A DNA stretch of 64,000 bases from Bacillus sp. WMMC1349. GTDB lineage: Bacteria; Bacillota; Bacilli; Bacillales; Bacillaceae. This document shows, piece by piece, positions 1 through 9,660 of the stretch. Numbering within the stretch: the stretch's first letter is position 1; each line of letters starts with the position of its first letter. The translations under genes and the position numbers were made by a program. Under the pieces are notes generated by a model. The model saw nothing but the letters and a program-made list of their open reading frames with translations. It was not told the DNA's origin and did no database searches. The stretch lies in contig NZ_JABJUQ010000007.1 of the NCBI RefSeq assembly GCF_013155385.1, positions 187,001 to 251,000 of the forward strand, given 5' to 3'.

Positions 1-726
1 AGTGCTGCTGGAGCAAAAGTAGCAAAGTGTGGCAATAGATCATCAAGTAGTTTATGTGGTAGTGCAGATTTGTTAGAGGAGTTAGGAATTAAAATAGAAT
101 TATTACCAGATGAGGCTGAAAATTGGGTAAAAGAAAGTGGTTTTGCATTTTTGTTTACTCCTAAATTCCATCCTTCCTTAAGAAAGCTATCTCCTCTTAG
201 AAAAGAAATTGGTGTGCCAACTGCATTTAATCTTTTAGGACCGCTTGGGAACCCGATGAGCCCGAAACGACATTTACTAGGTGTGTCTAACCGAACGCTT
301 GCTCCTTTATATGCAGAATTATTATTAGAGTTAGGTGCAAAACATTCATTGGTTGTTCATGGACTTGATGGAATGGATGAGATTTCCCTTAGCGCTCCAT
401 CTGAATTGTATGAAATTCGGAATGGATATGTGAAAAAGATGCTATTTGACCCGGCTTCACTTGGACTTGAATATATATCTCATGAAGACATTAGTGGAGG
501 TGATGCTCACCATAATAAAAACATGTTAATAGAGCTATTTGATGGACAAAAAAACGGTGTAAGGGAAATAGTCTGCCTTAATGCAGGGGTAACTTTAATG
601 CTTGCGGGTCAGGCTGAAGATTTTCGCGAAGGTTTAATTGTAGCTAGAAAAGCTATTGATTCAGGTTTAGCAAAAGAAAAGCTAAATGAACTAATGAATC
701 GAAGTAAAGAAGGAGTGAACGGTTAA
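1..726 (+). CDS. trpD: Anthranilate phosphoribosyltransferase, partial (5' end outside window)
   Basis: TrpD transfers phosphoribose from PRPP to anthranilate, the second step of tryptophan synthesis in the cytoplasm. The frame is open from base 1 and starts inside the conserved substrate loop (AKCGNRSSSS then CGSADLLEELG), so the start lies left of the window. Further family motifs are visible: FNLLGPLGNP and the glycine-rich GGDAHHN segment. The stop is TAA at 724-726, one base before trpC. This is the first visible gene of a long operon; trpE or trpG may lie upstream but cannot be seen. Confidence 0.95.
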   Translation, partial: SAAGAKVAKCGNRSSSSLCGSADLLEELGIKIELLPDEAENWVKESGFAFLFTPKFHPSLRKLSPLRKEIGVPTAFNLLGPLGNPMSPKRHLLGVSNRTLAPLYAELLLELGAKHSLVVHGLDGMDEISLSAPSELYEIRNGYVKKMLFDPASLGLEYISHEDISGGDAHHNKNMLIELFDGQKNGVREIVCLNAGVTLMLAGQAEDFREGLIVARKAIDSGLAKEKLNELMNRSKEGVNG

Positions 727-727
727 A

Positions 728-1534
728 ATGTTTATGCTTGATGAGATTTTGCAAAATAAAATCCAAGAAGTTGAAGCTAAGAAACAGAGTAAATCGTTGA
801 ATGAGATGAAAGTAAAGGTAGAAGATGCGAGAGCACCACGTGATTTTTATCATGCATTGCAAAAGCCGGGTATTTCTTTAATTGCTGAAGTAAAGCGTAA
901 GTCTCCCTCGAAAGGAGAATTAAGGAACGACTTTCATGCACTTACACTAGCTCGCACATATTCTACATATGGAGCTAGCGCAATTTCCGTTCTTGCCGAT
1001 GAAGTCTTTTTCGGTGGCGGGCCTCATGTTGTGCAAAGTGTTGCAAATGACCCACAAGTGAACTTACCGGTTATGTATAAAGAGTTTATTATTGATCCAT
1101 ACCAGATTTTTGAGGCTCGATCTGTAGGAGCTGATGCTGTATTGCTCATTGTTCGTATTATTGATCCTGAGTTACTGCCTGAGATGTTGGCAATCGTACA
1201 CGACCTTGGAATGCATGCTCTTGTTGAATGCTTTACTTTGGAGGAAGCAACTTTTGCGGTAAAAGCAGGAGCTAAAATAATTGGAATTAATAATCGTGAT
1301 TTACAGACGTTTAAAGTAGACTTAAAGCGCTCAGAAGAAATTCGTTCGATGCTGCCATCTTCAATCGTCACAGTCAGTGAGAGTGGTTTGCACAATCGTA
1401 CTGATGTTCTCAAAGTAGAATCAATCGGATTTGATGCAATGCTAGTGGGTGAAGCTCTATTAAAGTCAGATGATGTAGGAAATCGAATTCAAGAGTTTTT
1501 AGGGCTTAATGATGTCATAAGAGAAAAAAGGTAA
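728..1534 (+). CDS. trpC: Indole-3-glycerol phosphate synthase
   Basis: TrpC is the TIM-barrel enzyme that closes the indole ring (CdRP to indole-3-glycerol phosphate). The phosphate and catalytic motif [11 protein letters not shown] is near residue 55, followed by GINNRDL and the C-terminal SESGL loop, so it looks active. At about 268 aa it has normal length. The start is ATG 728 or ATG 734, six bases later in the same frame; GAAGGAG at 709-715 could serve either. It is coupled to trpD, which ends one base upstream. Confidence 0.95.
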   Translation: MFMLDEILQNKIQEVEAKKQSKSLNEMKVKVEDARAPRDFYHALQKPGISLIAEVKRKSPSKGELRNDFHALTLARTYSTYGASAISVLADEVFFGGGPHVVQSVANDPQVNLPVMYKEFIIDPYQIFEARSVGADAVLLIVRIIDPELLPEMLAIVHDLGMHALVECFTLEEATFAVKAGAKIIGINNRDLQTFKVDLKRSEEIRSMLPSSIVTVSESGLHNRTDVLKVESIGFDAMLVGEALLKSDDVGNRIQEFLGLNDVIREKR

Positions 1535-1551
1535 GAGGAGTGACGGTTAAG

Positions 1552-2769
1552 ATGGAAGGATTTTTTGGACAGTTTGGCGGTGCATATGTTGCGGAAACAT
1601 TGATTTCTAATTTAGAAGATTTGGAACGAGAGTATCGGAAAACGAAGAAGGATATTGAGTTCAAAGAGGAACTATCCCAACTTTTAAAAGAATTTGTTGG
1701 TCGTCCAACACCGTTAACTCCTCTTAAAAGAATGACTGCAGAGAAAGGCGGGGCAAGGATATATTTGAAAAGGGAGGATTTGACACATACAGGTGCTCAT
1801 AAAATAAATAACGCTTTGGCCCAAGCTTTACTAGCCAAAAAAATGGGGAAGAAGCGAATTGTAGCAGAAACTGGGGCTGGACAACACGGTGTTGCAGTGG
1901 CAACTGCTGCTAGCTTACTTGGACTGAAATGTGTCATTTATATGGGTGCTGTTGATGCGGAACGGCAAGCACCTAATGTTCAAAGAATGAAATTGCTTGG
2001 TGCAGAGCTGCATCTTGTAAACATCGGGCAAAAAACATTAAAAGATGCCATTAGTGAAGCTATTCGTGATTGGATATCCAATGCTAATAATACCTATTAT
2101 TTACTTGGTTCAGCTGTCGGTCCTCATCCTTTTCCAACGATTGTGAGAGATTTTCAATCAGTCATTGGTGAGGAAACAAAAGCTCAGATACTTGAGATAG
2201 AAGGGCGCCTTCCAGATTGCGTTATCGCTTGTGTAGGAGGCGGGAGTAATGCAATTGGGATGTTTCATTCTTTTTTAGATGATCAGTCGGTCAAATTAGT
2301 GGGAGTTCAATCGGCAGGAAAAGGAATCGAAACAGATCAACATGCTGCACCACTTATTAAAGGAACATTAGGGATTGTTCAAGGTGCTCATACCTATATG
2401 TTACAAGATCAATATGGTCAAATAAAGGAAACCTATTCAATTGCACCTGGTCTTGACTACCCAGGGGTTGGTCCGCAACACAGTTATTTGAAAGATATTG
2501 GTCGTGTTCAATATACACATGTAAATGATGATGAAGCCCTTGAGGCATTTGAGTATTTGTGTAGATCAGAAGGTATATTGCCAGCGCTGGAATCTTCACA
2601 TGCTGTTGCTTATGCGTTGAAAATAGCCGGAACAATGAATGAAAAAGACATTCTGATTGTCAATTTATCAGGTAGAGGTGACAAAGATTTAACCCAAGCT
2701 ATAGATGCCCTTGAAAATTTAAGAGAAAGGAGATCTTCAGACTATGAGTCGTATCAAGAATACGTTTGA
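1552..2769 (+). CDS. trpB: Tryptophan synthase beta chain
   Basis: TrpB is the PLP enzyme that condenses indole with serine. The start ATG 1552 gives the usual N-terminus [13 protein letters not shown] and sits 11 bases after GAGGAG (1535-1540); the GTG at 1540 would overlap that ribosome site, so it is rejected. The PLP lysine lies in GAHKINN, and the phosphate-binding [10 protein letters not shown] loop is present. The last 26 bases overlap trpA, consistent with translational coupling of the two subunits of one complex. Confidence 0.95.
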   Translation: MEGFFGQFGGAYVAETLISNLEDLEREYRKTKKDIEFKEELSQLLKEFVGRPTPLTPLKRMTAEKGGARIYLKREDLTHTGAHKINNALAQALLAKKMGKKRIVAETGAGQHGVAVATAASLLGLKCVIYMGAVDAERQAPNVQRMKLLGAELHLVNIGQKTLKDAISEAIRDWISNANNTYYLLGSAVGPHPFPTIVRDFQSVIGEETKAQILEIEGRLPDCVIACVGGGSNAIGMFHSFLDDQSVKLVGVQSAGKGIETDQHAAPLIKGTLGIVQGAHTYMLQDQYGQIKETYSIAPGLDYPGVGPQHSYLKDIGRVQYTHVNDDEALEAFEYLCRSEGILPALESSHAVAYALKIAGTMNEKDILIVNLSGRGDKDLTQAIDALENLRERRSSDYESYQEYV

Positions 2770-3553
2770 GAAGCTTAAAAAAAGAAATGAAGGAGCGCTT
2801 ATTCCATATATTCCTGTCGGTTATCCAACCATGGATTCATCTGAAACAATAATCAAGACGATATGTCATGCAGGTGCTGATATTTTAGAACTAGGTGTTC
2901 CATGCGCTGATCCTTTAGCAGATGGTCCTACAATTCAAGAAGCAAGTGCTCAAGCTTTAGATAATGGTATAAATCTAAATGAATGTATCAAAATGGTTCA
3001 CAAGTTGCGAAGTAATGGTTTAGAAACTCCGATTGTATTAATGGGGTATTGTAACTCCTTTTTAGCTTATGGATTAGAGCAACTTGCTACTGATGCTTCA
3101 AAAGCAGGTGTAGATGGATTTATCATTCCTGATTTACCTTCCACTATGGCTGATCCTTGGTTAACTGTGTTTCGTCCATACGGTCTAGACTTGATATTCT
3201 TTTTAGCACCAACAACATCAAATACTAGAATGGCTTCAGTCGTAAAAAAAGGTTCAGGGTTCTTATATTGTATATCAGTAAATGGTGTAACAGGCGAGCG
3301 AGAAAATATGCCTAAAGAATTACCTGTATTTTTAAAACATGTACGAGCTGTAACTGATTCACCTTTATGTGTAGGTTTTGGAATTTCAAGTGCAAACCAC
3401 GTAACTGAAGTGTGTGAGTATGCCGATGGGGCAATAGTAGGCAGCGCTTTAATTAATGTGATGAAACATGCAGCACCTAACGAGATAGAAACAGTTGTCA
3501 GAAGTTATATAGCTTCATTGAAAGAAGCAACACAAAAGAAGTTAATAACATGA
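2744..3553 (+). CDS. trpA: Tryptophan synthase alpha chain
   Basis: TrpA cleaves indole-3-glycerol phosphate and channels indole to TrpB. It is 269 aa, a normal length. The catalytic glutamate is in ILELGVP and the catalytic aspartate in ADPLADGP; the phosphate loops VGFGIS and GAIVGSAL follow. ATG 2744 is preceded by AAGGAG at 2727-2732, inside the end of trpB. Confidence 0.95.
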   Translation: MSRIKNTFEKLKKRNEGALIPYIPVGYPTMDSSETIIKTICHAGADILELGVPCADPLADGPTIQEASAQALDNGINLNECIKMVHKLRSNGLETPIVLMGYCNSFLAYGLEQLATDASKAGVDGFIIPDLPSTMADPWLTVFRPYGLDLIFFLAPTTSNTRMASVVKKGSGFLYCISVNGVTGERENMPKELPVFLKHVRAVTDSPLCVGFGISSANHVTEVCEYADGAIVGSALINVMKHAAPNEIETVVRSYIASLKEATQKKLIT

Positions 3554-3566
3554 TGGAGGAAACAAA

Positions 3567-4202
3567 ATGGTCCGAATTAAGTTTTGTGGGATCACGAACC
3601 TACAATCTGCAAAAAGTGCAATTGAAGCTGGTGCTGATGCGATCGGTTTCGTGTTTACAAATAGTAAGCGCGAGGTGACACCTGAACAAGCCAAACATAT
3701 CATCAGCCAACTACCTCCATTTGTGACCGCCGTAGGTGTATTTGTTGACGAAAGACTAGAACTTGTAAATGAAATCGCAAACTTTTGTCAGTTGGATTTC
3801 ATACAGTTACATGGTTCTGAGTCCTCTGAATATTGTCGCTTAGTTGAACGCCCAGTTGTTAAATCAATCAAGGTTCGTAATGCTGGTGATTTGGAAGATA
3901 TGCATGTGTATGCAGAAGCTGTGAGAGGAATTCTTTTTGATTCGCACGTTCATGGAAAATCCGGCGGGACAGGTAAATCGTTTCCGTGGGAACACATTGT
4001 TTCCATTCAAGACAAAAGTAAAGTGATTCTTGCTGGGGGATTAAATGTTGACAATATTGAGGAAGCCATCTTAAAAACACGTCCTTATGCAGTGGATGTT
4101 AGTAGTGGTATAGAGACCAATAATGTGAAAGATCCTCTTAAGATGCATGAGTTTGTTAACCGTGTAAGAAACTGCGTCATGAAGATCAGTTCTGATAAAT
4201 AG
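3567..4202 (+). CDS. trpF: Phosphoribosylanthranilate isomerase
   Basis: TrpF catalyses the Amadori rearrangement between the TrpD and TrpC steps. It is a TIM barrel of 211 aa with the catalytic cysteine in KFCGIT (residues 5-10), the aspartate in LFDSHVHGKSGGTG and the phosphate loop LAGGLN. Its position after trpA is unusual: in Bacillus subtilis trpF lies between trpC and trpB. It follows trpA by 13 bases and precedes the first non-trp gene by 13 bases, so it ties the trp block to the downstream cluster. Confidence 0.94.
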   Translation: MVRIKFCGITNLQSAKSAIEAGADAIGFVFTNSKREVTPEQAKHIISQLPPFVTAVGVFVDERLELVNEIANFCQLDFIQLHGSESSEYCRLVERPVVKSIKVRNAGDLEDMHVYAEAVRGILFDSHVHGKSGGTGKSFPWEHIVSIQDKSKVILAGGLNVDNIEEAILKTRPYAVDVSSGIETNNVKDPLKMHEFVNRVRNCVMKISSDK

Positions 4203-4215
4203 AGAGGGGATAACA

Positions 4216-5241
4216 ATGCAGCAATCGTTAATTATCGGTTTTGGAAAGGCAGGTCGTGAGTTGCATTTACATTGTCTGCGTAAAGCCTATTCTGATCAGT
4301 CTCATCCCAGCCTCTTCGACCCCAAAATAGGTGTTGTCGATCCATATGTTAAGTCATCTGACTTTAAAAAAGAAGACATTCAGTTTTTTTCAAACATGGA
4401 GGAAGTAGATGGTTTTGATCCTAAAAACACTGTTGTACACATTTGTACTCCACCTGAAATGCATAATGAAACTTTAAAGCAAGTGGCTAAGTTAGGTTTT
4501 ACGAAATGTATGATGGAAAAACCGCTTGCAACCAGCAAAGAAGAACTAGCAAGCATACATGAGTTGATTGAAAAGTTCTCCATTGACCTTTTAGTCGTTG
4601 CCAATTGGTTATCGAGCACATTAACATCTCAATTAGTCGATATTATTAAGACGAAAACATATGGACAGCTTTTGCATATGGTTGCAGAACAAAACAAGGC
4701 AAGATTATCACGGACGATGAGTAACCATAGCCATGGTAGTGCATTTGATGTTGAGATACCGCATCTTATGGCACTTGCTCTTTATTTAGGCGGGTCAGAT
4801 GTTGAAGTTGTTTCAGCAAAAGTTGCTGATATGCATATCGGTAATCTTACAGTGCCACATATGGGGCAGGCTAATATATCTTTATTGCATCACAATGGTA
4901 TGACATCTGAATTACTGTCAAACTTAAAAACTCCGATTCGTGAACGTTGTATCCGTCTATATTTTAAAGAACACAGGGTTGTAGGCTATTATCCAAGCAG
5001 TAAAGATGACAGTTACTCATGGATTAAAATATATTCAGCTTCAGGAAAACTTCTGGAAGAACGTGTGATGTATGATGATCCACTATCGGCTGTTTTCACA
5101 GAATATTATCAATATTTTGATGAATCTAAAGAAAAGCCAGTTAGTGATGCACAATTTAATTCGCAAATAGTTGAAGCTATTTGTCAAGCAAAAGAATCTT
5201 GCGGATTGATGTTTACTGAGAAAGATGAGGTGATATTATGA
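4216..5241 (+). CDS. Gfo/Idh/MocA family oxidoreductase (first copy)
   Basis: NAD(P)-dependent dehydrogenase of the sugar/cyclitol oxidoreductase superfamily. An N-terminal Rossmann fold (IGFGKAGRE, residues 7-15) is followed by the family motif EKPLA at residues 101-105 with its catalytic lysine, then an alpha/beta domain. It is 341 aa. ATG 4216 follows GAGAGGGGAT. The stop overlaps the next aminotransferase by 4 bases. Dehydrogenase plus DegT aminotransferase is the classical pair that turns a hydroxyl into an amine in amino-sugar and aminocyclitol pathways; assigning that role here is inference, and the substrate is unknown. Confidence 0.8.
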   Translation: MQQSLIIGFGKAGRELHLHCLRKAYSDQSHPSLFDPKIGVVDPYVKSSDFKKEDIQFFSNMEEVDGFDPKNTVVHICTPPEMHNETLKQVAKLGFTKCMMEKPLATSKEELASIHELIEKFSIDLLVVANWLSSTLTSQLVDIIKTKTYGQLLHMVAEQNKARLSRTMSNHSHGSAFDVEIPHLMALALYLGGSDVEVVSAKVADMHIGNLTVPHMGQANISLLHHNGMTSELLSNLKTPIRERCIRLYFKEHRVVGYYPSSKDDSYSWIKIYSASGKLLEERVMYDDPLSAVFTEYYQYFDESKEKPVSDAQFNSQIVEAICQAKESCGLMFTEKDEVIL

Positions 5242-6368
5242 GTGTTCCTTTTTATACCAATCGAGAATCTTTTGAAAAGCAATGGCCGCTCATTTCTTCT
5301 AAGCTTGATGAAGTTCTTCATCAAGGACAGTTCACAAATGGCCCGATCGTGAGCGAATTAGAAAGAGAGATACAAGTGTTTACAGGTGCAAAACATGCTA
5401 TTGCTGTTGGGAATGCAACAGAAGCTTTAGTGATTATGTTGAAAGCAGCAGGGATTGGATCTGGTGATGAAGTGATTGTCCCTTGTTTTTCTTTTTTTGC
5501 ATCAGCCTCTAGCATAGCACATGTTGGTGCAGTACCTGTTTTTTGTGATATTGATCCAGTAACATACAGCATTAAAATAGCTGATCTTGAAAGCAAAATA
5601 ACAAAGCGGACAAAAGCCATTATGCCGGTCCATTTATTTACCCAACTGGCTGACATGGCAGCTATTTGTGAAATAGCGGAAAAACATGATTTATTGATCC
5701 TTGAAGATAGTGCTGAAGCCATCTCAATGTTCAATGATGGGACTCATGCTGGTTTAATTGGAATGGCTGGTGTTCTGTCCTTTTTTCCTACAAAAACTCT
5801 TGGTGCAATCGGTGATGCGGGTATGCTGCTAACAAATGATGATGATATTGCACATCAAGCACGACTATTAAGGACTCATGGTCGAGAGGAAGATAGACCT
5901 TATATTCATCAAGTGATTGGTTATAACAGCCGTATGGATGATATTCAAGCAGCTGTCCTTCTTGTAAAGCTAAAATATTTACAAAGTGAGATTGCTAGAC
6001 GTGCACATTTAGCCCGGCTTTATGATCAGTTGCTTGGTGAATTGCCACAGGTTCAGATACCGGTTATTAAAGAGCGGGAAGATACTGCAAATCCTGTTTA
6101 CTATGTTTATTTAATTGAAGCGGAACAGAGAGATTCCTTAGTGACTTTTTTAGGGGAACATGGAATTGGTACAGAAACATATTACCCAACTCCATTACAC
6201 ACCCAACCTTGTTTTTCAGAATTAGGCTATAAATCAGGTAGTATGCCTCATGCTGAACGAGCATGCACTCGAACAGTTGGTCTACCAATGTATCCTGATT
6301 TAACAGAAATAAAGGTGCGAGAGGTTTGTGAGGTTATTCAAAAGTTTTACAAACAGGGGGTTGAATGA
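5238..6368 (+). CDS. DegT/DnrJ/EryC1/StrS family aminotransferase (first copy)
   Basis: PLP-dependent fold-type I aminotransferase acting on keto-sugars or keto-cyclitols. The PLP lysine is K186 in SFFPTKTLGAIGDAG, and the cofactor-binding aspartate is in LILEDSAEA. It is 376 aa, normal for the family. It overlaps its neighbours by 4 bases on both sides (ATGA-type junctions). Its closest relative in the window is the next gene (same length and architecture), suggesting tandem duplication followed by divergence and two separate transamination steps. Confidence 0.85.
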   Translation: MSVPFYTNRESFEKQWPLISSKLDEVLHQGQFTNGPIVSELEREIQVFTGAKHAIAVGNATEALVIMLKAAGIGSGDEVIVPCFSFFASASSIAHVGAVPVFCDIDPVTYSIKIADLESKITKRTKAIMPVHLFTQLADMAAICEIAEKHDLLILEDSAEAISMFNDGTHAGLIGMAGVLSFFPTKTLGAIGDAGMLLTNDDDIAHQARLLRTHGREEDRPYIHQVIGYNSRMDDIQAAVLLVKLKYLQSEIARRAHLARLYDQLLGELPQVQIPVIKEREDTANPVYYVYLIEAEQRDSLVTFLGEHGIGTETYYPTPLHTQPCFSELGYKSGSMPHAERACTRTVGLPMYPDLTEIKVREVCEVIQKFYKQGVE

Positions 6369-7495
6369 TGAAAGTCCCATTTTTTAATTACCCGGCACGC
6401 TATGCAGAAGATCGTGAAACCATCAAAGATATAGTCTATCAAATCGGAACATCTGATGATTTCATCCTGAAAAAAAATGTATTGGAACTGGAGGGGAAAA
6501 TACGCGACTATACTGGAGCGAAACATGCCATTGCTACATCAAATGGAACCAGTGCATTGACAATTATTTTACGTGCGATGGGAGTCGGTCCAGGAGTGGA
6601 TGTGCTTACTCCAGCATTTTCTTTTATCTCAACGGCAAGCACAATTGTGTTATTAGGAGGACGACCCATATTTGTAGATGTCGATCCATTGACTGGAATG
6701 ATGGATCCAAGTGATTTAGAAGCAAAGATTACTCCGCAAAGTAAAGTGATCATTCCAACGCACCTGTTTTCGGTCATGGCTGATATGTCGGAAATTCAGA
6801 AAATTGCCAAGAAACATCATTTATTGGTACTTGAAGACAGTGCTGTTTCTCTTGGAGCACGCATGAATGGTAAGATGGCAGGCATGTTAGGTGATGCAGG
6901 ATTATACTCTTTCTTCCCAGCAAAACCACTTGGCGGTATAGGTGATGGGGCAATCATTGTGACGAATAACGATGAGCTTGGGAAGATGTGCCGGATGCTA
7001 AGAAATCATGGGCAGGATGGAATCAATCGTTTTCTCCATCATCACCTTGGCTATAATCATCGAATGGATGAAACGGTAGCTGCATATTTAGTTCACAAGC
7101 TAGGTCGATATGATCAATTGCTTGCACGGCGTTCGAAGATTGGTAGTGATTACAATGAAGCATTTAAAGACCTAAACCCGCAAATTCAAGTAGTCAATGA
7201 AACAACTTATGATCGTGTGTATTATACGTATGTTCTCCAAGTGGAGAATCGTGACAATTTTCGTCAGTTCCTGCATGAGAAAGGGATTGAAACACAGATT
7301 TATTACCCGCTTGCCTTACCATTACAACCGGCTTTTTCCTTTCTAAAGCATCAAGAAGGCGATTTTCCAGTGGCAGAAGGAATAGCTAAGCGTTCAATTG
7401 CTATACCGCTTTATGCAGAGATGCCAGACGAACATGTCGAGTATGTCGTGCAAAGTGTATTACAGTTTGTATCGGTTGTGAATGCACATGTCTAA
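6365..7495 (+). CDS. DegT/DnrJ/EryC1/StrS family aminotransferase (second copy)
   Basis: Second PLP-dependent sugar-type aminotransferase, 376 aa. The PLP lysine is K187 in SFFPAKPLGGIGDG; the aspartate motif is LVLEDSAVS. It shares with the first copy the N-terminal segment after TGAKHAIA, the HLF segment near residue 133 and the HGI/KGIET substrate loop near the C-terminus. Both copies keep their catalytic residues, so both are probably functional. Whether they act on one product at two positions is inference. Confidence 0.85.
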   Translation: MMKVPFFNYPARYAEDRETIKDIVYQIGTSDDFILKKNVLELEGKIRDYTGAKHAIATSNGTSALTIILRAMGVGPGVDVLTPAFSFISTASTIVLLGGRPIFVDVDPLTGMMDPSDLEAKITPQSKVIIPTHLFSVMADMSEIQKIAKKHHLLVLEDSAVSLGARMNGKMAGMLGDAGLYSFFPAKPLGGIGDGAIIVTNNDELGKMCRMLRNHGQDGINRFLHHHLGYNHRMDETVAAYLVHKLGRYDQLLARRSKIGSDYNEAFKDLNPQIQVVNETTYDRVYYTYVLQVENRDNFRQFLHEKGIETQIYYPLALPLQPAFSFLKHQEGDFPVAEGIAKRSIAIPLYAEMPDEHVEYVVQSVLQFVSVVNAHV

Positions 7496-8357
7496 ACCTG
7501 CAAATGCGCTTTCAGGAATTAGTGATGAGGCTGGAGCATCAATCGATGTGCAAATCAAAGCCCATCTAAAGCTGGGTTGGAAAGAGATCGAGCTGCGTTC
7601 AGTAAATGGGATACCTCTATATCAACTAGATAGCTCTACATTTGAACAATTACGACATAAGATGTCGTTAGCCGGACTTAAAGTGACGGCTGTTGCATCA
7701 AGCATTGGCAACTGGGGAAGGTCGATCCATTCTCCATTTGCTGAAGATTTGGAAGAGCTTAAAATACTTTCAGACAGAATGAATCAACTCGGAGCTAAAT
7801 ATGTAAGAATCATGTCATATCCAAATGACGGGCTAATAGAAGAAGAGTGGCGTAACCGTGTGGTTGAACGAATGTATGCATTATCAATGCTTGCTGAGAA
7901 ATCAGACATTGTACTACTTCACGAAAATTGTGCTGGTTGGGGAGGTATTTCACCAGAAAATTCACTCTATTTAATAGAAAAAGTGAATCACCCCGCACTA
8001 AGGTTGCTGTTCGATACTGGAAATGGGATTGCATACCGCTATAATGCTTATGAGTTCTTACAAAAAACATATCAATATGTAGAACATGTTCATATTAAGG
8101 ATGGTCTATTGCAAAATGGGGAAGCTGTATATACATTTCCTGGGCAAGGACACTCTCAGGTAAAAGAATGCTTACAATTTTTAATAAACCATCATTACAA
8201 AGGAATTTTTTCCATAGAACCACATTTGCATCTGATCCCTCATTTAGGAAAAGGTGGGACAACAGATTCATTTATGGATTCATATATTGAATACGGTCAC
8301 CATTTAGAGGCGCTTTTAGATGAACTATCGACAAAAGAGAGAATTCATCATGAGTAA
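7482..8357 (+). CDS. Sugar phosphate isomerase/epimerase-like TIM barrel protein
   Basis: Xylose-isomerase-like (AP endonuclease family 2) TIM barrel, 291 aa, comparable to IolE/IolI and YcjR-type proteins. Probable metal ligands are seen in LLHENCAGW (glutamate), RLLFDTGN (aspartate), VHIKDG (histidine) and FSIEPHL (glutamate). It overlaps the upstream gene by 14 bases (ATG 7482) or 8 bases (ATG 7488); no strong ribosome site separates the two starts. Such enzymes isomerise, epimerise or dehydrate sugars and cyclitols, which fits the dehydrogenase/aminotransferase neighbours. Confidence 0.75.
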   Translation: MHMSKPANALSGISDEAGASIDVQIKAHLKLGWKEIELRSVNGIPLYQLDSSTFEQLRHKMSLAGLKVTAVASSIGNWGRSIHSPFAEDLEELKILSDRMNQLGAKYVRIMSYPNDGLIEEEWRNRVVERMYALSMLAEKSDIVLLHENCAGWGGISPENSLYLIEKVNHPALRLLFDTGNGIAYRYNAYEFLQKTYQYVEHVHIKDGLLQNGEAVYTFPGQGHSQVKECLQFLINHHYKGIFSIEPHLHLIPHLGKGGTTDSFMDSYIEYGHHLEALLDELSTKERIHHE

Positions 8358-9660
8358 ACAGGTGTTCACAACAGATTATATCAATTTGCTGTTAGCCCTG
8401 CTCCATACCAATACGATCACACCGATGGAAACAGGGGAAAAATCTGAGACATTAAAGGCGCAACAATTATACGCAGATTATGCTTTAGGTCATTTTAATG
8501 GAATGTGTGACATTGTCCATCATGCATCTTCAGATCCCCTTGTACTTCAGTCAGAACATATTCCTCTCACTATTCGTGAGAGAGCTAAACAAATGGGACA
8601 TCTATTTTGGGACAATCAACCTAACCTCGTTCTTCGATTTGGTAAGGAACGTTCTATAGAAGAGACGATGATGTTTAATTTTCATATGGATACAGTTGCT
8701 AATTTTTTACCTGTCACTTTTGACGGAAAGAAGTTTTGTGGGCGGGGAGCTGTTGATATGAAAGGTCCCGGTGTGGCAGTGTTAGCAGGTATTGAAGCAG
8801 CACTAAAACAAAAGGATGATCTGCTAGATGATCTTTCCATATTAGTTCAATGTGTATCAGGAGAAGAAGGTGGCGCTATGGGTGTATACGGCACCAAATC
8901 GTTAGTTGAACAAGGATATTTCGGCCGGTTTAATCTATTTGCAGAACCATCTGCCGGTGTTTACTTTGATCATTCTAGTACATCTATGACAGCACGAATA
9001 GATGTCAGTGGAAATGATTCAACAGATGATGCACCACATAACGGGCATAATGCGACACTACTTTTAGGATATCTATCACAATGGTTAATGAAACAATGGT
9101 CGACTCGAATTGAAGATCGAGGAGGAAAAATGTGTCTGGCAGGTGTTCATACCGGGCACATGCATAATAAAGTTTTTGGGACAGGGCAGCTCCTCATGAA
9201 CTTTGCTTATGTAGAAAACAAAGATGGTGACCGCATCAAAAACTGGGTTGAAACAGAAATTGATCGGGCATTAACACATTTCAGGCAAGAATTTTCAGCG
9301 ATTCCGACGGCCTTGTTGACGGTGAAAGAAGCACAGGATATATGTCGGTTAACCTGGATTAAACACGGTTTACCAGTGCTGAACAACCGTAGCTCAGAAA
9401 TAGAACAATTTTTAAACCAGCTTGGATTCGTAAGAAACTCAGAGAAACAACTAAATCATGCTTTTACTTGTGATGCAATGTGGGCTCAGCGTTCAGATAT
9501 TTATACAGTTGTTTATGGTCCTGGTAGCTTGAACAATAATAATGCACATGCTGAAGGTGAATTTATTACATTAAAAGAACTTGAGGAGTATTCGTCTAAC
9601 ATTGGGGATTTACTTGTTGCATACAGTAACCTACCGCTGAAGAAGGAGCTGAGAATATGA
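8350..9660 (+). CDS. M20 family metallo-deacylase/peptidase
   Basis: Two-zinc hydrolase of the ArgE/DapE/CPDG2 family that removes acyl groups from amino nitrogen. Ligand and catalytic motifs are complete: FHMDT (H112, D114), GRGAVDMKG (131-139), SGEEGG (glutamates 172-173), FAEPS (near 199) and a late histidine in AHAEGEF. ATG 8350 was chosen because it overlaps the previous stop by 8 bases and follows AAGAGAG. In biosynthetic clusters such enzymes often remove a protecting acyl group; that role is inferred. Confidence 0.85.
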   Translation: MSKQVFTTDYINLLLALLHTNTITPMETGEKSETLKAQQLYADYALGHFNGMCDIVHHASSDPLVLQSEHIPLTIRERAKQMGHLFWDNQPNLVLRFGKERSIEETMMFNFHMDTVANFLPVTFDGKKFCGRGAVDMKGPGVAVLAGIEAALKQKDDLLDDLSILVQCVSGEEGGAMGVYGTKSLVEQGYFGRFNLFAEPSAGVYFDHSSTSMTARIDVSGNDSTDDAPHNGHNATLLLGYLSQWLMKQWSTRIEDRGGKMCLAGVHTGHMHNKVFGTGQLLMNFAYVENKDGDRIKNWVETEIDRALTHFRQEFSAIPTALLTVKEAQDICRLTWIKHGLPVLNNRSSEIEQFLNQLGFVRNSEKQLNHAFTCDAMWAQRSDIYTVVYGPGSLNNNNAHAEGEFITLKELEEYSSNIGDLLVAYSNLPLKKELRI

